Of a DNA stretch of 43,521 nt, positions 1 to 9,110 are shown in pieces (within the stretch, counting starts at the first letter, position 1; each line of letters starts with the position of its first letter). Both the position numbers and the translations under genes were made by a program. The DNA is from Planctomycetota bacterium (GTDB taxonomy: Bacteria; Planctomycetota; Uabimicrobiia; Uabimicrobiales; JABWCH01): assembly GCA_017993505.1 (NCBI GenBank), contig JAGOMP010000022.1, forward strand, positions 1 through 43,521. Direction: 5' to 3'. The notes beneath the pieces were generated by a model. It had not been told where the DNA came from. It made no database searches and saw only the letters and a program-made list of their open reading frames with translations.

Positions 1-238
1 GGCAATGTTGCTCTGGGGAGAAAAGTTTAGCAATGTTGCTCTGGGGAGGCAATGTTGCTCTGGGGAGGGAAAGTTGCTCTGGGGAGAGAAAGTTGCTCTG
101 GGGAGGGAAAGTTGCTCTGGGGAGAGAAAGTTGCTCTGGGGAGGGAAAGTTGCTCTGGGGAGGCAATGTTGCTCTGGGGAGGCAATGTTGCTCTGGGGAG
201 GGAAAGTTGCTCTGGGGAGGGAATGTTGCTCTGGGGAG
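1..238. repeat. 19-bp G-rich tandem repeat (minisatellite), 12 copies, cut by window edge
   Basis: The core GTTGCTCTGGGGAG begins at 7, 35, 54, 73, 92, 111, 130, 149, 168, 187, 206 and 225. From 35 onward the period is exactly 19 bp; the first two copies are 28 bp apart. Only the 5-base linker varies (GCAAT, GGAAA, AGAAA, GGAAT), so the core is more conserved than the spacer. Nineteen is not a multiple of three, and the array lacks stops in several frames on both strands. The long apparent ORFs over it are therefore by-products of the repeat. The G-rich composition contrasts sharply with the AT-rich surroundings. The array may continue to the left of the window. Confidence 0.95.
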
Positions 239-288
239 AAAAATTGCACAGGGGTAGAAATAGAAAAGAGAAAAGATTAGAATAAAAT

Positions 289-326
289 AAAAATATGCAA
301 GTATCGAAAAATACTTGCATATTTTT
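289..326. terminator. Bidirectional intrinsic terminator
   Basis: Perfect 16-bp inverted repeat (arms 289-304 and 311-326) around the loop CGAAAA. It has A-tracts on one side and T-tracts on the other, so it can act on either strand. It sits about 40 bp beyond the stop of the minus-strand permease gene and would end the efflux operon. It also separates the operon from the G-rich array. Confidence 0.85.
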
Positions 327-364
327 ATTATGAGATAGGAGTTAAATTTTATTATTTCAGTTTT

Positions 365-1570
365 TTATTCATGTCGGAGGGCTTCGATGGGGTCTAGGCG
401 TGCAGCTTTGAGAGCTGGAAAGTAGCCAAAGATAATTCCAATGGTGGCTGAAAATATAAAAGCGATGAAGACAATGTTAACATCAAATACAAAAGGAACT
501 TGGAGTATGTCTCGTAATGCAAAGGAGACACCTAGTCCTAGAAAGATGCCAACAATTCCTCCAAATAAGGAAAGTACAACAGATTCTATGAGAAATTGTA
601 ATAAAACTTCGCGTTCTAGTGCTCCGATGGCAAGACGTGTACCAATTTCTCGAGTTCGTTCTGTAACAGAAACGAGCATAATGTTCATAATTCCAATGCC
701 TCCAACTAGAAGGCTGATAGCAGCAACTGCACTGAGAAGCATGGTAAGAACTTGTGTAGTACCTGATACCATTTCGATAATTTCTTTCATGTCCATTACG
801 TAAAAATCGTCTTCTTTTCCTTCTGCAATGTTCCGACGGCTACGCATAAGCCATTCAATTTCTTTTTTAGCTTGTTCTGTTTGGTCTTCGTTTCGAACAG
901 ATACTTGAATGTGACGTACGTCTCTATTGCCTGAAAATCGGCGGTGGAGTGTTTTGATGGGAATAAGTACGACATCGTCTTGGTCTGAACCCATACTACT
1001 TTGCCCTTTGGCTTTGAGAACTCCAATGATTTTACATGATACATTTTTTCCGATACGGACTGTTTGATTGAGTGGGTTTGCATTGGCAAAAATTTTTGTT
1101 TTTACAGTATCTCCAATGATGCAGACTGCTGTGCCAGCGGCCATTTCGTTTTCGTAAAAAGAACGTCCATATTGAATTTCACGATTTGTTATTTGTATAT
1201 AGTCATCATTGGTTCCTATGATAGAGGTAGACCAGTTTTCATTTCCTAAAACAACAAGTGCACCTGTTTGAGCTACTGGTGCTACTGCTGAAAGAAGAGG
1301 TATGTTTCGTATGGCTTCTACATCTTCTAGATCAAATGGTTTTGCTCCCATTCGCCGTCCTGGTCCCATTCGTCCACCTGGACCAATCATAAGCATGTTA
1401 CTACCCATGCTAGAAATTTGTTCTTTGACTTTTGCTGTGGCACCTTGGCCAAGGGTAGAGATAGTGATGACAGATGCAACTCCAATTACAATACCTAGGA
1501 TAGTTAAAAAGGATCGCATTACGTTTCTACAAATGACGCCCAATGCCAGTTGGATTGTATTCCAAATCAT
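365..1570 (-). CDS. MacB-type ABC transporter permease (FtsX family)
   Basis: Inner-membrane permease of a tripartite efflux or envelope-export transporter. The 401-residue protein has an N-terminal membrane segment (about 20-42, FLTILGIVIGVASVI), a MacB periplasmic core (about 45-255), then the FtsX unit with three C-terminal membrane segments and the family signature GGIGIMNIMLVSVTERTREI. In E. coli MacB the ATPase is fused to the permease; here it is the separate gene just upstream, the common arrangement outside Enterobacteria. A good site (AGGAAAAA) lies before the ATG. It is the last gene of a three-gene operon with the ATPase and adaptor and is followed by a strong hairpin terminator. 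The substrate (macrolide, peptide or lipoprotein) cannot be told from sequence. Confidence 0.93.
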   Translation of the reverse strand: MIWNTIQLALGVICRNVMRSFLTILGIVIGVASVITISTLGQGATAKVKEQISSMGSNMLMIGPGGRMGPGRRMGAKPFDLEDVEAIRNIPLLSAVAPVAQTGALVVLGNENWSTSIIGTNDDYIQITNREIQYGRSFYENEMAAGTAVCIIGDTVKTKIFANANPLNQTVRIGKNVSCKIIGVLKAKGQSSMGSDQDDVVLIPIKTLHRRFSGNRDVRHIQVSVRNEDQTEQAKKEIEWLMRSRRNIAEGKEDDFYVMDMKEIIEMVSGTTQVLTMLLSAVAAISLLVGGIGIMNIMLVSVTERTREIGTRLAIGALEREVLLQFLIESVVLSLFGGIVGIFLGLGVSFALRDILQVPFVFDVNIVFIAFIFSATIGIIFGYFPALKAARLDPIEALRHE

Positions 1571-1637
1571 TATGTTTTTCCTAATTATTGTTATGTTTTA
1601 CGTGTTTATTTGGCATATGTTTTTCCTAATTATTGTT
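1571..1637. repeat. Duplicated leader segment upstream of the permease gene
   Basis: The 21-bp segment ATGTTTTTCCTAATTATTGTT occurs at 1572-1592 and again, identically, at 1617-1637. On the minus strand each copy carries the AGGAAAAA ribosome-binding sequence. The copy next to the permease start is the functional one. The other is a spare site inside the 90-bp gap after the ATPase gene. Confidence 0.8.
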
Positions 1638-1660
1638 TGTTTTGAAGGATTTATTAGGAT

Positions 1661-2428
1661 TTATTTAGTAAGTGTTTCTTTTGTTTCCATATTACTTTGT
1701 TCTGATGACTGTTTTTGAGGGGTTTGGTAATTTTCAGTAGTTTCTTCTAGGGAGATAAGACCATCTAAAAAGTGAATGATGCGTTTTGCGTATTGTGCCA
1801 TATCTCGTTCGTGGGTTACCATGATGATGGTAATTCCTTGTTCTCTGTTGAGTCGACAGAGAAGTTCCATGATTTCACGGCTACGTTGTGTGTCTAGGTT
1901 TCCTGTTGGTTCGTCTGCCATAAGTGCTTTGGGATGAGTAACAATAGCACGTGCTATGGCAACTCGTTGCTGTTGTCCGCCTGAAAGTTCTGCTGGTGTA
2001 TGTGTTTCCCAGCCAATTAGTCCGACTTCATTTAAAGCATAAAGGGAGCGGAGTTCTCGTTCATGAGCAGACATGCCACGATAGATAAGTGGTAGTGCAA
2101 CATTGTCTAGAGCACTAGTTCGATTGAGTAGATTGAATCCTTGGAATACGAAGCCGAGGTAATGGCGACGCAATAAGGCTCGTTGTTTTCTAGAGAGTTT
2201 ATTGACTTCAACTCCTTGGAATTTATATACGCCATCTGTTGGCACGTCTAAGCAACCTAGGATGTTTAAACAAGTGGATTTGCCTGATCCTGATGGTCCC
2301 ATGACTGCAACAAAATCTCCTTGTTGAATAGTAAGGTTAATTCCACGCAAAGCATGTAAGGCAACAGAGCCACTTCCATATACTTTATGTACATTCTGGA
2401 GTTCTATTAGAGCATGTTTTTGTTCCAT
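1661..2428 (-). CDS. MacB/LolD-type ABC transporter ATP-binding protein
   Basis: ATPase that powers the permease encoded directly downstream. All nucleotide-binding motifs are intact in the 255 residues: Walker A GPSGSGKST (45-53), Q-loop FVFQ (94-97), ABC signature LSGGQ (149-153), Walker B with DEPTG (173-177, catalytic Glu174) and the switch His207. The length and the strong similarity to the MacB/LolD/FtsE subgroup of ABC ATPases fit a single-domain subunit. The start follows AAGGAG at good spacing. The last 30 or so residues are a polar tail (Gln, Glu, Ser, Thr) outside the ABC fold. The gene lies 14 bp after the adaptor gene, so the two are co-transcribed. Confidence 0.95.
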   Translation of the reverse strand: MEQKHALIELQNVHKVYGSGSVALHALRGINLTIQQGDFVAVMGPSGSGKSTCLNILGCLDVPTDGVYKFQGVEVNKLSRKQRALLRRHYLGFVFQGFNLLNRTSALDNVALPLIYRGMSAHERELRSLYALNEVGLIGWETHTPAELSGGQQQRVAIARAIVTHPKALMADEPTGNLDTQRSREIMELLCRLNREQGITIIMVTHERDMAQYAKRIIHFLDGLISLEETTENYQTPQKQSSEQSNMETKETLTK

Positions 2429-2442
2429 ATAAACTCCTTATC

Positions 2443-3783
2443 TTATCTATTTCGTTTTCTGTTGTTATTAGAATCAATATCAGTTACGAGTTTCATTCCT
2501 GGTTTGATATTGCCTTCAAGTATTTCTACCATGTTTCCTGTAGAATCTCCCACAGTTACCCAATATTCTTTAAGTTCGTCATTTTCTAATGCATATACGC
2601 AACGTTGCCCCTCTGTGTTTCTTTGTACTTCTGTATTAGTAGCGGAACCTCGCCTTCTAGGATGGCGTGGCATCAGAGAATCTAGAATTCCACCTTTTTT
2701 TTCTTCTGTTTTTTCTACAACTGGCGGCATAAAGCGTAGTGCTGCTACAGGGACGAGTAGGACGTCTTGGTCATGTCGGACAGTGATTTCAATATTAGCT
2801 GTCATTCCAGGGCGGAGGAGTAAGTCGTTATTTTCCACTCGTAAGATAGTTTTATAGGTAACAACACCGTTGACTGTTTCTGCACCGTATCGTATTTGAA
2901 TAATTTCACCTTCAAATTTTCGTTTGGGGAATGCATCGACTGTGAATGTAGATTTTTGTCCTTCTGTGATTTTTCCAATATCTGCTTCGTCGATGTCAAC
3001 GTGAAGTTCCATTTTTTTTAAATCTTCTGCAAGTGTAAATAACACAGGAGCTTGGAAGGAAGCTGCTACTGTTTGACCAATTTCAATGGATCTTGTCAGT
3101 ACTATGCCTCTGATAGGAGAACGAATGACTGCTTTTTTTAGGTCTGTTTCCTGCGATTCTAATGTTGCCTCAGCTTGCATGACAGAAGCTTCTGCAGCTA
3201 CTTTTTCTGCTTTAGCTCTTTCAAATGCTGCTTCTGCAGAATTGATTTCTGTTTCTGAAGTGATTTTGCTTTTGATAAGTGCTCGCAGTCGACGAAGTTC
3301 TAAGTCTTTTTCTTTTAATGTGGCTTCTGCTCGTAAAACTGAGGCTTTAGCTGAAGCAAGAGATGCACGACATTGTGTAACATGGGCTTTTAGTTTTTCT
3401 GTATCTAGGATTGCAAGGACTTGATCTTTTTCTACGATATCATTGTAATCTACATTAAGTGTTCGTATGATCCCTGATAATTCGCTACCAACGTCTACTT
3501 GATTTGTTGGTTCTAATGTACCAGTAGCTGTAACATGTAGTAACATTTCTCCCAGTACTGCTTCTTGTGTTATATATTTTATTTTTTCTGGTGTTTTTGC
3601 TTGTTGTGTATATTTATAATAGCCTCCTCCTATAGCTCCTAGGAGTATGAGGAAAAAAATAATTTTTTTAATTCTTTTACGTCTACCACGTTTAGAAAAA
3701 TTTAGTTCTAGTTTATTGGCAATGTCCTCATCTATTTTCAGTTTATTGGCAATGTCTTCCTCGGTTTTCGAAGATTTTTTCAT
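2443..3783 (-). CDS. MacA-like periplasmic adaptor (HlyD/RND membrane fusion protein)
   Basis: Adaptor that links the inner-membrane MacB-type transporter to an outer-membrane exit duct. The 446 residues read as a basic cytoplasmic N-terminus, one membrane anchor (about 40-57, IIFFLILLGAIGGG), the first half of the lipoyl/barrel-sandwich domain, a long alpha-helical hairpin rich in Ala/Glu (about 125-215), the second lipoyl half and a beta-barrel. MacA of E. coli is 371 residues; the excess is in the N-terminus and an inserted Arg/Lys-rich stretch near residue 375. The N-terminus contains an in-frame 10-residue tandem repeat (residues 9-18 and 19-28, EDIANKLKID/EDIANKLELN). It is the first gene of the operon, with an AAAGGA site before the ATG. 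Confidence 0.92.
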   Translation of the reverse strand: MKKSSKTEEDIANKLKIDEDIANKLELNFSKRGRRKRIKKIIFFLILLGAIGGGYYKYTQQAKTPEKIKYITQEAVLGEMLLHVTATGTLEPTNQVDVGSELSGIIRTLNVDYNDIVEKDQVLAILDTEKLKAHVTQCRASLASAKASVLRAEATLKEKDLELRRLRALIKSKITSETEINSAEAAFERAKAEKVAAEASVMQAEATLESQETDLKKAVIRSPIRGIVLTRSIEIGQTVAASFQAPVLFTLAEDLKKMELHVDIDEADIGKITEGQKSTFTVDAFPKRKFEGEIIQIRYGAETVNGVVTYKTILRVENNDLLLRPGMTANIEITVRHDQDVLLVPVAALRFMPPVVEKTEEKKGGILDSLMPRHPRRRGSATNTEVQRNTEGQRCVYALENDELKEYWVTVGDSTGNMVEILEGNIKPGMKLVTDIDSNNNRKRNR

Positions 3784-3816
3784 AATGTAATCCTTTGTAA
3801 GTACAATGACTTAATC

Positions 3817-3950
3817 AAAATTAATATAAATTTCTTTTTTGTTTCCTATTTTTTTTAATTATAATGGTTTAAGAAAAATTTATACTAACTTTTTTTGTTT
3901 CTTATTTTTAAAATTATAATGGTTTAAGAAAAATTTATACTAACTTTTTT
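3817..3950. repeat. Tandem copies of the dnaE 3' end
   Basis: The segment ATAATGGTTTAAGAAAAATT followed by TATACTAACTTTTTTT occurs at 3861-3896 and 3916-3951, a 55-bp period. A more diverged third copy of the flanking part lies near 3817-3846. The right-hand copy contains the real dnaE stop codon (3935-3937) and last codons; the left-hand copies are outside the gene. The 151-bp gap between dnaE and the MacA-like gene is largely made of this repeat. Confidence 0.8.
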
Positions 3951-6900
3951 TTCCGCTCCCATTTTTTTTTAGGAAGGATGATAGGTTTATTTTTTAATGT
4001 AAGACATGTTTTCCCAAAGTTCTTTTCTATATCATGTAGGAAGTTGGGTGCCATATTTACATAAAATTGTTCAGATACGTGAATTTTTGTAGGATTGCCG
4101 TTGATTTCGAATTCTAAGTATGTGCGACAATTTCCATGATGTTTTGTAATGATGCTTTTTAATGTTTCCAAATCTTGTTCTGTTGTTGTTTCTTGGAGTT
4201 GAATCGTCACGGTTTCTGTTTGTTTTTTAATTCCTTCATCTGCACTAAATACGTCATCAACGATTAATTGTATGGAATCTTCTACTTTTTCATCTTGGTG
4301 TGCCAATAAAAAGACGATTTTATCTTGTACTAAAGTATCTTGATTTTTTTCATACATGTCTGGGAAGCATGTAAATAGGCAAGTACTTGTTCCATCGTCT
4401 AATGTAGCACGAGATATCATTTTTCTTCCTTGCAATTTACCTTGTTTAATTTGTGTTTCTCGTAATGAGGTGATCATTCCAGCAACAAGGATAGCAGACC
4501 TACTTTTTGGATTTAGATTTTGAATAGGAGTAGTGAGCATAGAAAGATAATGTTTCCATTTTTCTAAGGGGTGGCTTGTCATATAAAATCCAATAATTTC
4601 TTTTTCATATTGTTGTTTTTCTTTATCAGTCCATTCTGGGATATCGGGATATTTTTCTTGTTGCTGTAAACTTTCCATGTCTTCTATGATGTCGCCAAAA
4701 TCAAAAAGATTCATTTGTAAGCTATCTTGCTCTTTTTGGATATTAGCACCAATTTTTAAGGCATCTGGAATGACTGCCATAATTTGGCTACGATGTTTTC
4801 CAAATCCGTCGAGTGCACCACTTTTTGTTAGGGATTCTAGTACTTGTTTATTGACAAGGCGTGTGTCGATGTTTTCGCACATGTGATAGATGGATTCAAA
4901 TTTGCCTACTTTTTTTCTTGCTGTTTCAATGGGTTCAATGGCTTTTTCTCCTACACCTTTTAGTGCAGCAAGACCAAATCGAATTCCATCTTTTGTAGGA
5001 GTGAAATCACCGTTGCTTTCGTTGATGTCAGGAGGCAATAGTTTGATGTTTATGTCTTCACATTCATGAATGTATTTGACGATTTTGTCAATGTTTTGGC
5101 ATTCGTTTGTCATTAAAGATGCCATAAATTCTTTTGGGAAGTGGGCTTTTAAGTAAGCAGTTTGATAGGAAACGAGTCCATATGCAGCACTGTGGGATTT
5201 ATTAAAACCGTATCCTGAGAATTGTTCAATATTTTCAAAGATAGCTGTGGACAATTCTTCACTTATATTATGAATTTGTTTTGCACCTTCAATGAATTTT
5301 GATTTGTAAGAAAGCATGATGTCGAGTTTTTTCTTACCCATGGCTTTTCGAAGGAAATCTGCTTCTGATAAAGTAAAACCAGATAAAGTGCGTGCAATTT
5401 GCATAACTTGTTCTTGGTACAGAATTACGCCATATGTTTCTTCTAAGATGTCTTTTAATATAGGATGCATATAGTTAGGAGTTTCTCTTCCATGTTTACA
5501 ATCGCAATATGAATCAACCATTCCGCATCCTAGAGGTCCTGGACGAAAAAGTGCAACAAGAGCGATTAAGTCTTCAAATCTATCGGGACGCATTTTTTTT
5601 ACAAGGTTTGTCATTCCATCAGATTCTAATTGAAACACTCCTTTTGTTTCGCCTTGGCATAACATATCATATGTGGCTTTGTCATTTAAAGGAATTTTAT
5701 CGATGTCAATGTCTATTCCTTGCGTTTTTTTTATCATTTTTAAGTTATTTTCAATGACAGTTAATGTGCTTAATCCTAAAAAGTCCATTTTTAGTAAGCC
5801 AAGGTCTTCCATGTGTTCTTTTTCATATTGTGTAGATATTAAACCTTCATTTGTTTTATATAATGGACAATATTCTGTTAAGTCTTGGTCTGAAATGATG
5901 ACACCGGCTGCATGAGTTCCTGGTTGGCGGTTGAGTCCTTCTAGTTTAATGGCAATGTCTATAATTTTTTTTGCGTTTTCGTTTTCCTCATATGTTTGTT
6001 TAAATTCTTCAGATTCTAATGCTTTTTCGAGTGTGATATTTAAGTCGTTTGGCACTTTTTTAGAGAGCGTGTCGCATTCTGCTAAGGAAATTTCTAATAC
6101 TCGTCCCACATCTCGAATAACGCCTCGTGCGGCCATAGTTCCAAAGGTAATAATTTGAGATACTTGTCGTTCCCCATATTTTTTAGTGACATAATCAATA
6201 ACTTCACCTCGTCGTACTGTTTCAAAATCAATATCAATATCAGGCATTTCATTTCGACCTTCATTTAAGAATCGTTCAAAAAGAAGGTTGTATTTTAGGG
6301 GATCTAAATTCGTAATGTATAGTGAATAGGAGATAATACTGCCTGCAGCTGAGCCACGTCCAGGTCCTACAGAAATGTTTTGGCAACGTGCATAATTGAC
6401 AAAATCCCAAACAATAAGAAAATAAGTTGCAAAGCCCATTTTGCAAATTACATTAAATTCCATTTCAAAACGCTCGCGAACGGTGGGTGTGATTTCACCG
6501 TATCGTTCTTTTAATCCTTTTTCACAAAGAATGCGAAGGTATTCTTCATTTGTCAAGTTATCTGGACAAGCAAAAAAAGGTAGGTGATTTTCGCTTTTAG
6601 GAAATTCTAAGTTTACTTTGTCAGCAACGGCTACTGTGTTTTCTGCTGCTCTTGGAAAGTCTTGAGATTGTTGGTACATTTCTTCTGATGTTTTCATGTA
6701 GTATTCTTGTGTTTGAAAACGGAATCTGTTTGGATCATTAATCGTAGTGGCAGTTTGGATGCACAATAATATTTCGTGGGCGTACCAATCTTCTTTTTTT
6801 AAGTAATGAACGTCATTCGTAAACACTAAGGGGATATTGAATTCTTTTGATAAAGATAATAGTCCTTGGTTTGCTATTTCTTGGTCTTCTAATTTATTTC

Positions 6901-7417
6901 GTTGGAGTTCAATATAAAAATCATCTCCCATGAGATCACGATAAAAAGCAATGCTTTCTCGTGCTTTTTGCATATCTTTTTTCAAAATATTTTGGCATGC
7001 TTCAGAGGCTAGACAACCAGATAAAATAATAAGACCTTGGGAATGTTTGGCTAGTAATTCTTTGTCAATGCGAGGTTTATAGTAAAAGCCAGATAAGAAT
7101 GCTTCAGATGATAAAATCATTAAATTACGATATCCTTCGTAATTTTTTGCTAAAAGGGTAAGGTGATAGCGTTCTTTATCTTTTTCTAGCATTGAATTGG
7201 GGGCAATATATGCTTCGTAGCCAACAATGGGTTTGATGCCCATTTTTTGGCAAGCATTGTAGAATTCTAATGCTGCAAATAAATTTCCATGGTCTGTCAA
7301 AGCCAAGGCAGGCATTTCATATTCTTTTGCTGTACGAACTAAATCTGGAATTTTAGCAGCACCATCCAATAAACTATAATGGCTATGCACATGTAAATGT
7401 ACAAATGGTCTTGTCAT
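3935..7417 (-). CDS. dnaE: DNA polymerase III alpha subunit
   Basis: Catalytic subunit of the replicative polymerase. The 1160 residues match the usual length of the DnaE1 class. Domains in order: PHP domain with the metal-binding HVHSHYSLLDG near residue 9, palm with PGRGSAAGS (about 352-360) and the catalytic acidic motif PDIDIDFETVRR (about 394-405), fingers, helix-hairpin-helix region, an OB-fold (LVAGMITSLRETQIKQG, about 975 onward) and a C-terminal domain. Both palm motifs and the PHP histidines are present, so the protein should be active. No ribosome-binding site stands out before the ATG. The gene is monocistronic in appearance, separated from its neighbours by gaps made of decayed duplications. 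Confidence 0.98.
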   Translation of the reverse strand: MTRPFVHLHVHSHYSLLDGAAKIPDLVRTAKEYEMPALALTDHGNLFAALEFYNACQKMGIKPIVGYEAYIAPNSMLEKDKERYHLTLLAKNYEGYRNLMILSSEAFLSGFYYKPRIDKELLAKHSQGLIILSGCLASEACQNILKKDMQKARESIAFYRDLMGDDFYIELQRNKLEDQEIANQGLLSLSKEFNIPLVFTNDVHYLKKEDWYAHEILLCIQTATTINDPNRFRFQTQEYYMKTSEEMYQQSQDFPRAAENTVAVADKVNLEFPKSENHLPFFACPDNLTNEEYLRILCEKGLKERYGEITPTVRERFEMEFNVICKMGFATYFLIVWDFVNYARCQNISVGPGRGSAAGSIISYSLYITNLDPLKYNLLFERFLNEGRNEMPDIDIDFETVRRGEVIDYVTKKYGERQVSQIITFGTMAARGVIRDVGRVLEISLAECDTLSKKVPNDLNITLEKALESEEFKQTYEENENAKKIIDIAIKLEGLNRQPGTHAAGVIISDQDLTEYCPLYKTNEGLISTQYEKEHMEDLGLLKMDFLGLSTLTVIENNLKMIKKTQGIDIDIDKIPLNDKATYDMLCQGETKGVFQLESDGMTNLVKKMRPDRFEDLIALVALFRPGPLGCGMVDSYCDCKHGRETPNYMHPILKDILEETYGVILYQEQVMQIARTLSGFTLSEADFLRKAMGKKKLDIMLSYKSKFIEGAKQIHNISEELSTAIFENIEQFSGYGFNKSHSAAYGLVSYQTAYLKAHFPKEFMASLMTNECQNIDKIVKYIHECEDINIKLLPPDINESNGDFTPTKDGIRFGLAALKGVGEKAIEPIETARKKVGKFESIYHMCENIDTRLVNKQVLESLTKSGALDGFGKHRSQIMAVIPDALKIGANIQKEQDSLQMNLFDFGDIIEDMESLQQQEKYPDIPEWTDKEKQQYEKEIIGFYMTSHPLEKWKHYLSMLTTPIQNLNPKSRSAILVAGMITSLRETQIKQGKLQGRKMISRATLDDGTSTCLFTCFPDMYEKNQDTLVQDKIVFLLAHQDEKVEDSIQLIVDDVFSADEGIKKQTETVTIQLQETTTEQDLETLKSIITKHHGNCRTYLEFEINGNPTKIHVSEQFYVNMAPNFLHDIEKNFGKTCLTLKNKPIILPKKKWERKKKLV

Positions 7418-7427
7418 AATGTCAACT

Positions 7428-7731
7428 TTCTTTCTATATTTTCTTACTTACATCTTAGAGTAAACAAAAATTAAATTTCATAATCTTGCTATTTTTATAA
7501 CTAAATTATGAAAATAGTCTTGCTATTCCATCTTGTTGCGACTGTTCGCCTAATAATACGATTTTTATTCTAGAATGTTTTATCCTTATACATAAAAATT
7601 TTTTCCATCATGTTTTAAAAAAAGTAGTTCATTTTATTTTTTAAATATCAGCTTTACTTTCTATATTTTCTTATATAGAGTAGACAAAATTTAGGTAAAC
7701 AAATTTTTCTTATATTTTAAGTAAATATAAG
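7428..7731. pseudogene. Decayed tandem copy of the 3' end of the downstream methyl-accepting gene
   Basis: Bases 7488-7621 are a clear but eroded copy of 7790-7927, the 3' coding end of the adjacent minus-strand gene. Shared blocks include ACTAAATTATGAAAAT, CTTGTTGCGACTGTTC, CCTAATAATACGATTTTT and CCATCATGTTTT. The offset is about 302 bp. The flanking stretches 7431-7480 and 7655-7700 also match each other (CTTTCTATATTTTCTTA). The whole 314-bp gap between dnaE and the methyl-accepting gene is therefore explained as one tandem duplication of roughly 300 bp that has drifted. Small indels break the reading frame of the copy. Confidence 0.88.
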
Positions 7732-9099
7732 TTAGGTAGACAAATTTTTCTTAATTTTAGGACAAATAAAAACAGAATTCCAAATTTTAGCCATTTCTAT
7801 TACTAAATTATGAAAATGTTTTGTTCGTGTTATTAAATCTTGTTGCGACTGTTCACCTAATAATACGATTTTTTGTTCTAGAAAGTTTTGTTCCCATACT
7901 TGGAAAAATTTTCCCATCATGTTTTGCAAATTGTTAATTTCGTTTTCTAAATGTGAAAGATTTTCTAGTGTCGCATGGTTGCTCATGGCAGTATTTTCCA
8001 TGCTATGTTTAATTTCATCTACAAAGCTAACAAATTCTAATACATTGTTGTATTCTAATGATGTAGCATGTGAAATTTTTGAAATATTTGTAGAAACTTG
8101 TTTAGCACCAGAAACAATTTTTCGCAAACTTACACCAGCTTGAACAGCAAATCCTGCACCTTTATCAATTTCTTGGATTCCTTCGCTCATAGATTGTACA
8201 GCTCGTGCTGTTTTCCCTTTGATGGAGGATAAGTTTTCTGCAATTTCTTTTGTAGCATGCGTTGTTTTTTCTGCTAAACTACGAATTTGATCTGCAACAA
8301 CGCCAAAGCCACGGCTATGTTGACCAGCTCGTGCAGCTTCAATAGCAGCATTGAGAGCCAATAAGTTAGTTTGGTCTGCAATATCTTCAATCACCGATAT
8401 AATATCAACGATCGTTTCTGCACTTTTGCCTAATTCTTCAATGACAACAGCAGATTTAGACATAGTTTGTGTAATTTTGTTCATATGGCGGATGATTTGT
8501 TGAACAATTTCACCGCCACGTTTGGCATCTTCTTCCAAAGCATTGGAAGTCACTACAGATGCAGATGCATCATGTTCGACAATTTGCACAGAATTTGCAA
8601 TTTCAGATAAGGAAGTTTTCATTCCATCGATTTTATTGTTTTGATCAGACAACGTTAAGACTAACGAATCTAAACAACATTTCAAGTTTTGTTGTTCTTC
8701 TAAAAAACAACGATAGATTCGATGGCTTTCATTCATTGTATTGGTTAAAGAATGTTTTCTTTGCGTGCGAAGTTGTATATATTCGCTCCACTGTTGACTA
8801 AATACATCTAAAACTGCAAATTGACGTTGTACTTCTGTTGTAAATTTTTCTTGCCATGCTTTGAAATTGGCAATGTATAAACTTTCTACATACATTCCCA
8901 GCCACATGGAAAAAACATAAAGAAATAAACTTACCACGATAAGAAAGAAAAAAATACGAATCCAATATTGGACGATGTTTATGCCCAACAATAGACAAAA
9001 ACAAGCAAATGAAAAAAGAAAACAAACAAATAGTGCTATAAAAATAATCCATGTAATTTTTTTAGGAAGACGAGATAAAAATTTTGAAAATGGCAACAT
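7732..9099 (-). CDS. Methyl-accepting chemotaxis-type signalling protein without a sensor domain
   Basis: The 455 residues begin with two adjacent membrane helices (about 14-40 and 46-72) separated by only a few residues. There is therefore no periplasmic ligand-binding domain, and I see no HAMP domain. A coiled-coil cytoplasmic region follows, with the highly conserved MCP hairpin tip ([20 protein letters not shown], then [16 protein letters not shown]). That tip normally docks CheA and CheW. No che or flagellar gene is in the window. The start is supported by AGGAGA before the ATG. It may sense membrane state or an intracellular cue through partner proteins; that is inference. Confidence 0.88.
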   Translation of the reverse strand: MLPFSKFLSRLPKKITWIIFIALFVCFLFSFACFCLLLGINIVQYWIRIFFFLIVVSLFLYVFSMWLGMYVESLYIANFKAWQEKFTTEVQRQFAVLDVFSQQWSEYIQLRTQRKHSLTNTMNESHRIYRCFLEEQQNLKCCLDSLVLTLSDQNNKIDGMKTSLSEIANSVQIVEHDASASVVTSNALEEDAKRGGEIVQQIIRHMNKITQTMSKSAVVIEELGKSAETIVDIISVIEDIADQTNLLALNAAIEAARAGQHSRGFGVVADQIRSLAEKTTHATKEIAENLSSIKGKTARAVQSMSEGIQEIDKGAGFAVQAGVSLRKIVSGAKQVSTNISKISHATSLEYNNVLEFVSFVDEIKHSMENTAMSNHATLENLSHLENEINNLQNMMGKFFQVWEQNFLEQKIVLLGEQSQQDLITRTKHFHNLVIEMAKIWNSVFICPKIKKNLST

Positions 9100-9110
9100 T
9101 ATTCTATCTC

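Noticed and set aside
1..238. Possible CRISPR array
   Set aside because: The unit is 19 bp with 5-base linkers drawn from a few variants. There are no spacers.
5..320. Several overlapping open frames on both strands over the left-edge array
   Set aside because: They exist because the 19-bp repeat lacks stops in several frames. There is no ribosome-binding site, and four frames cannot all be genes.
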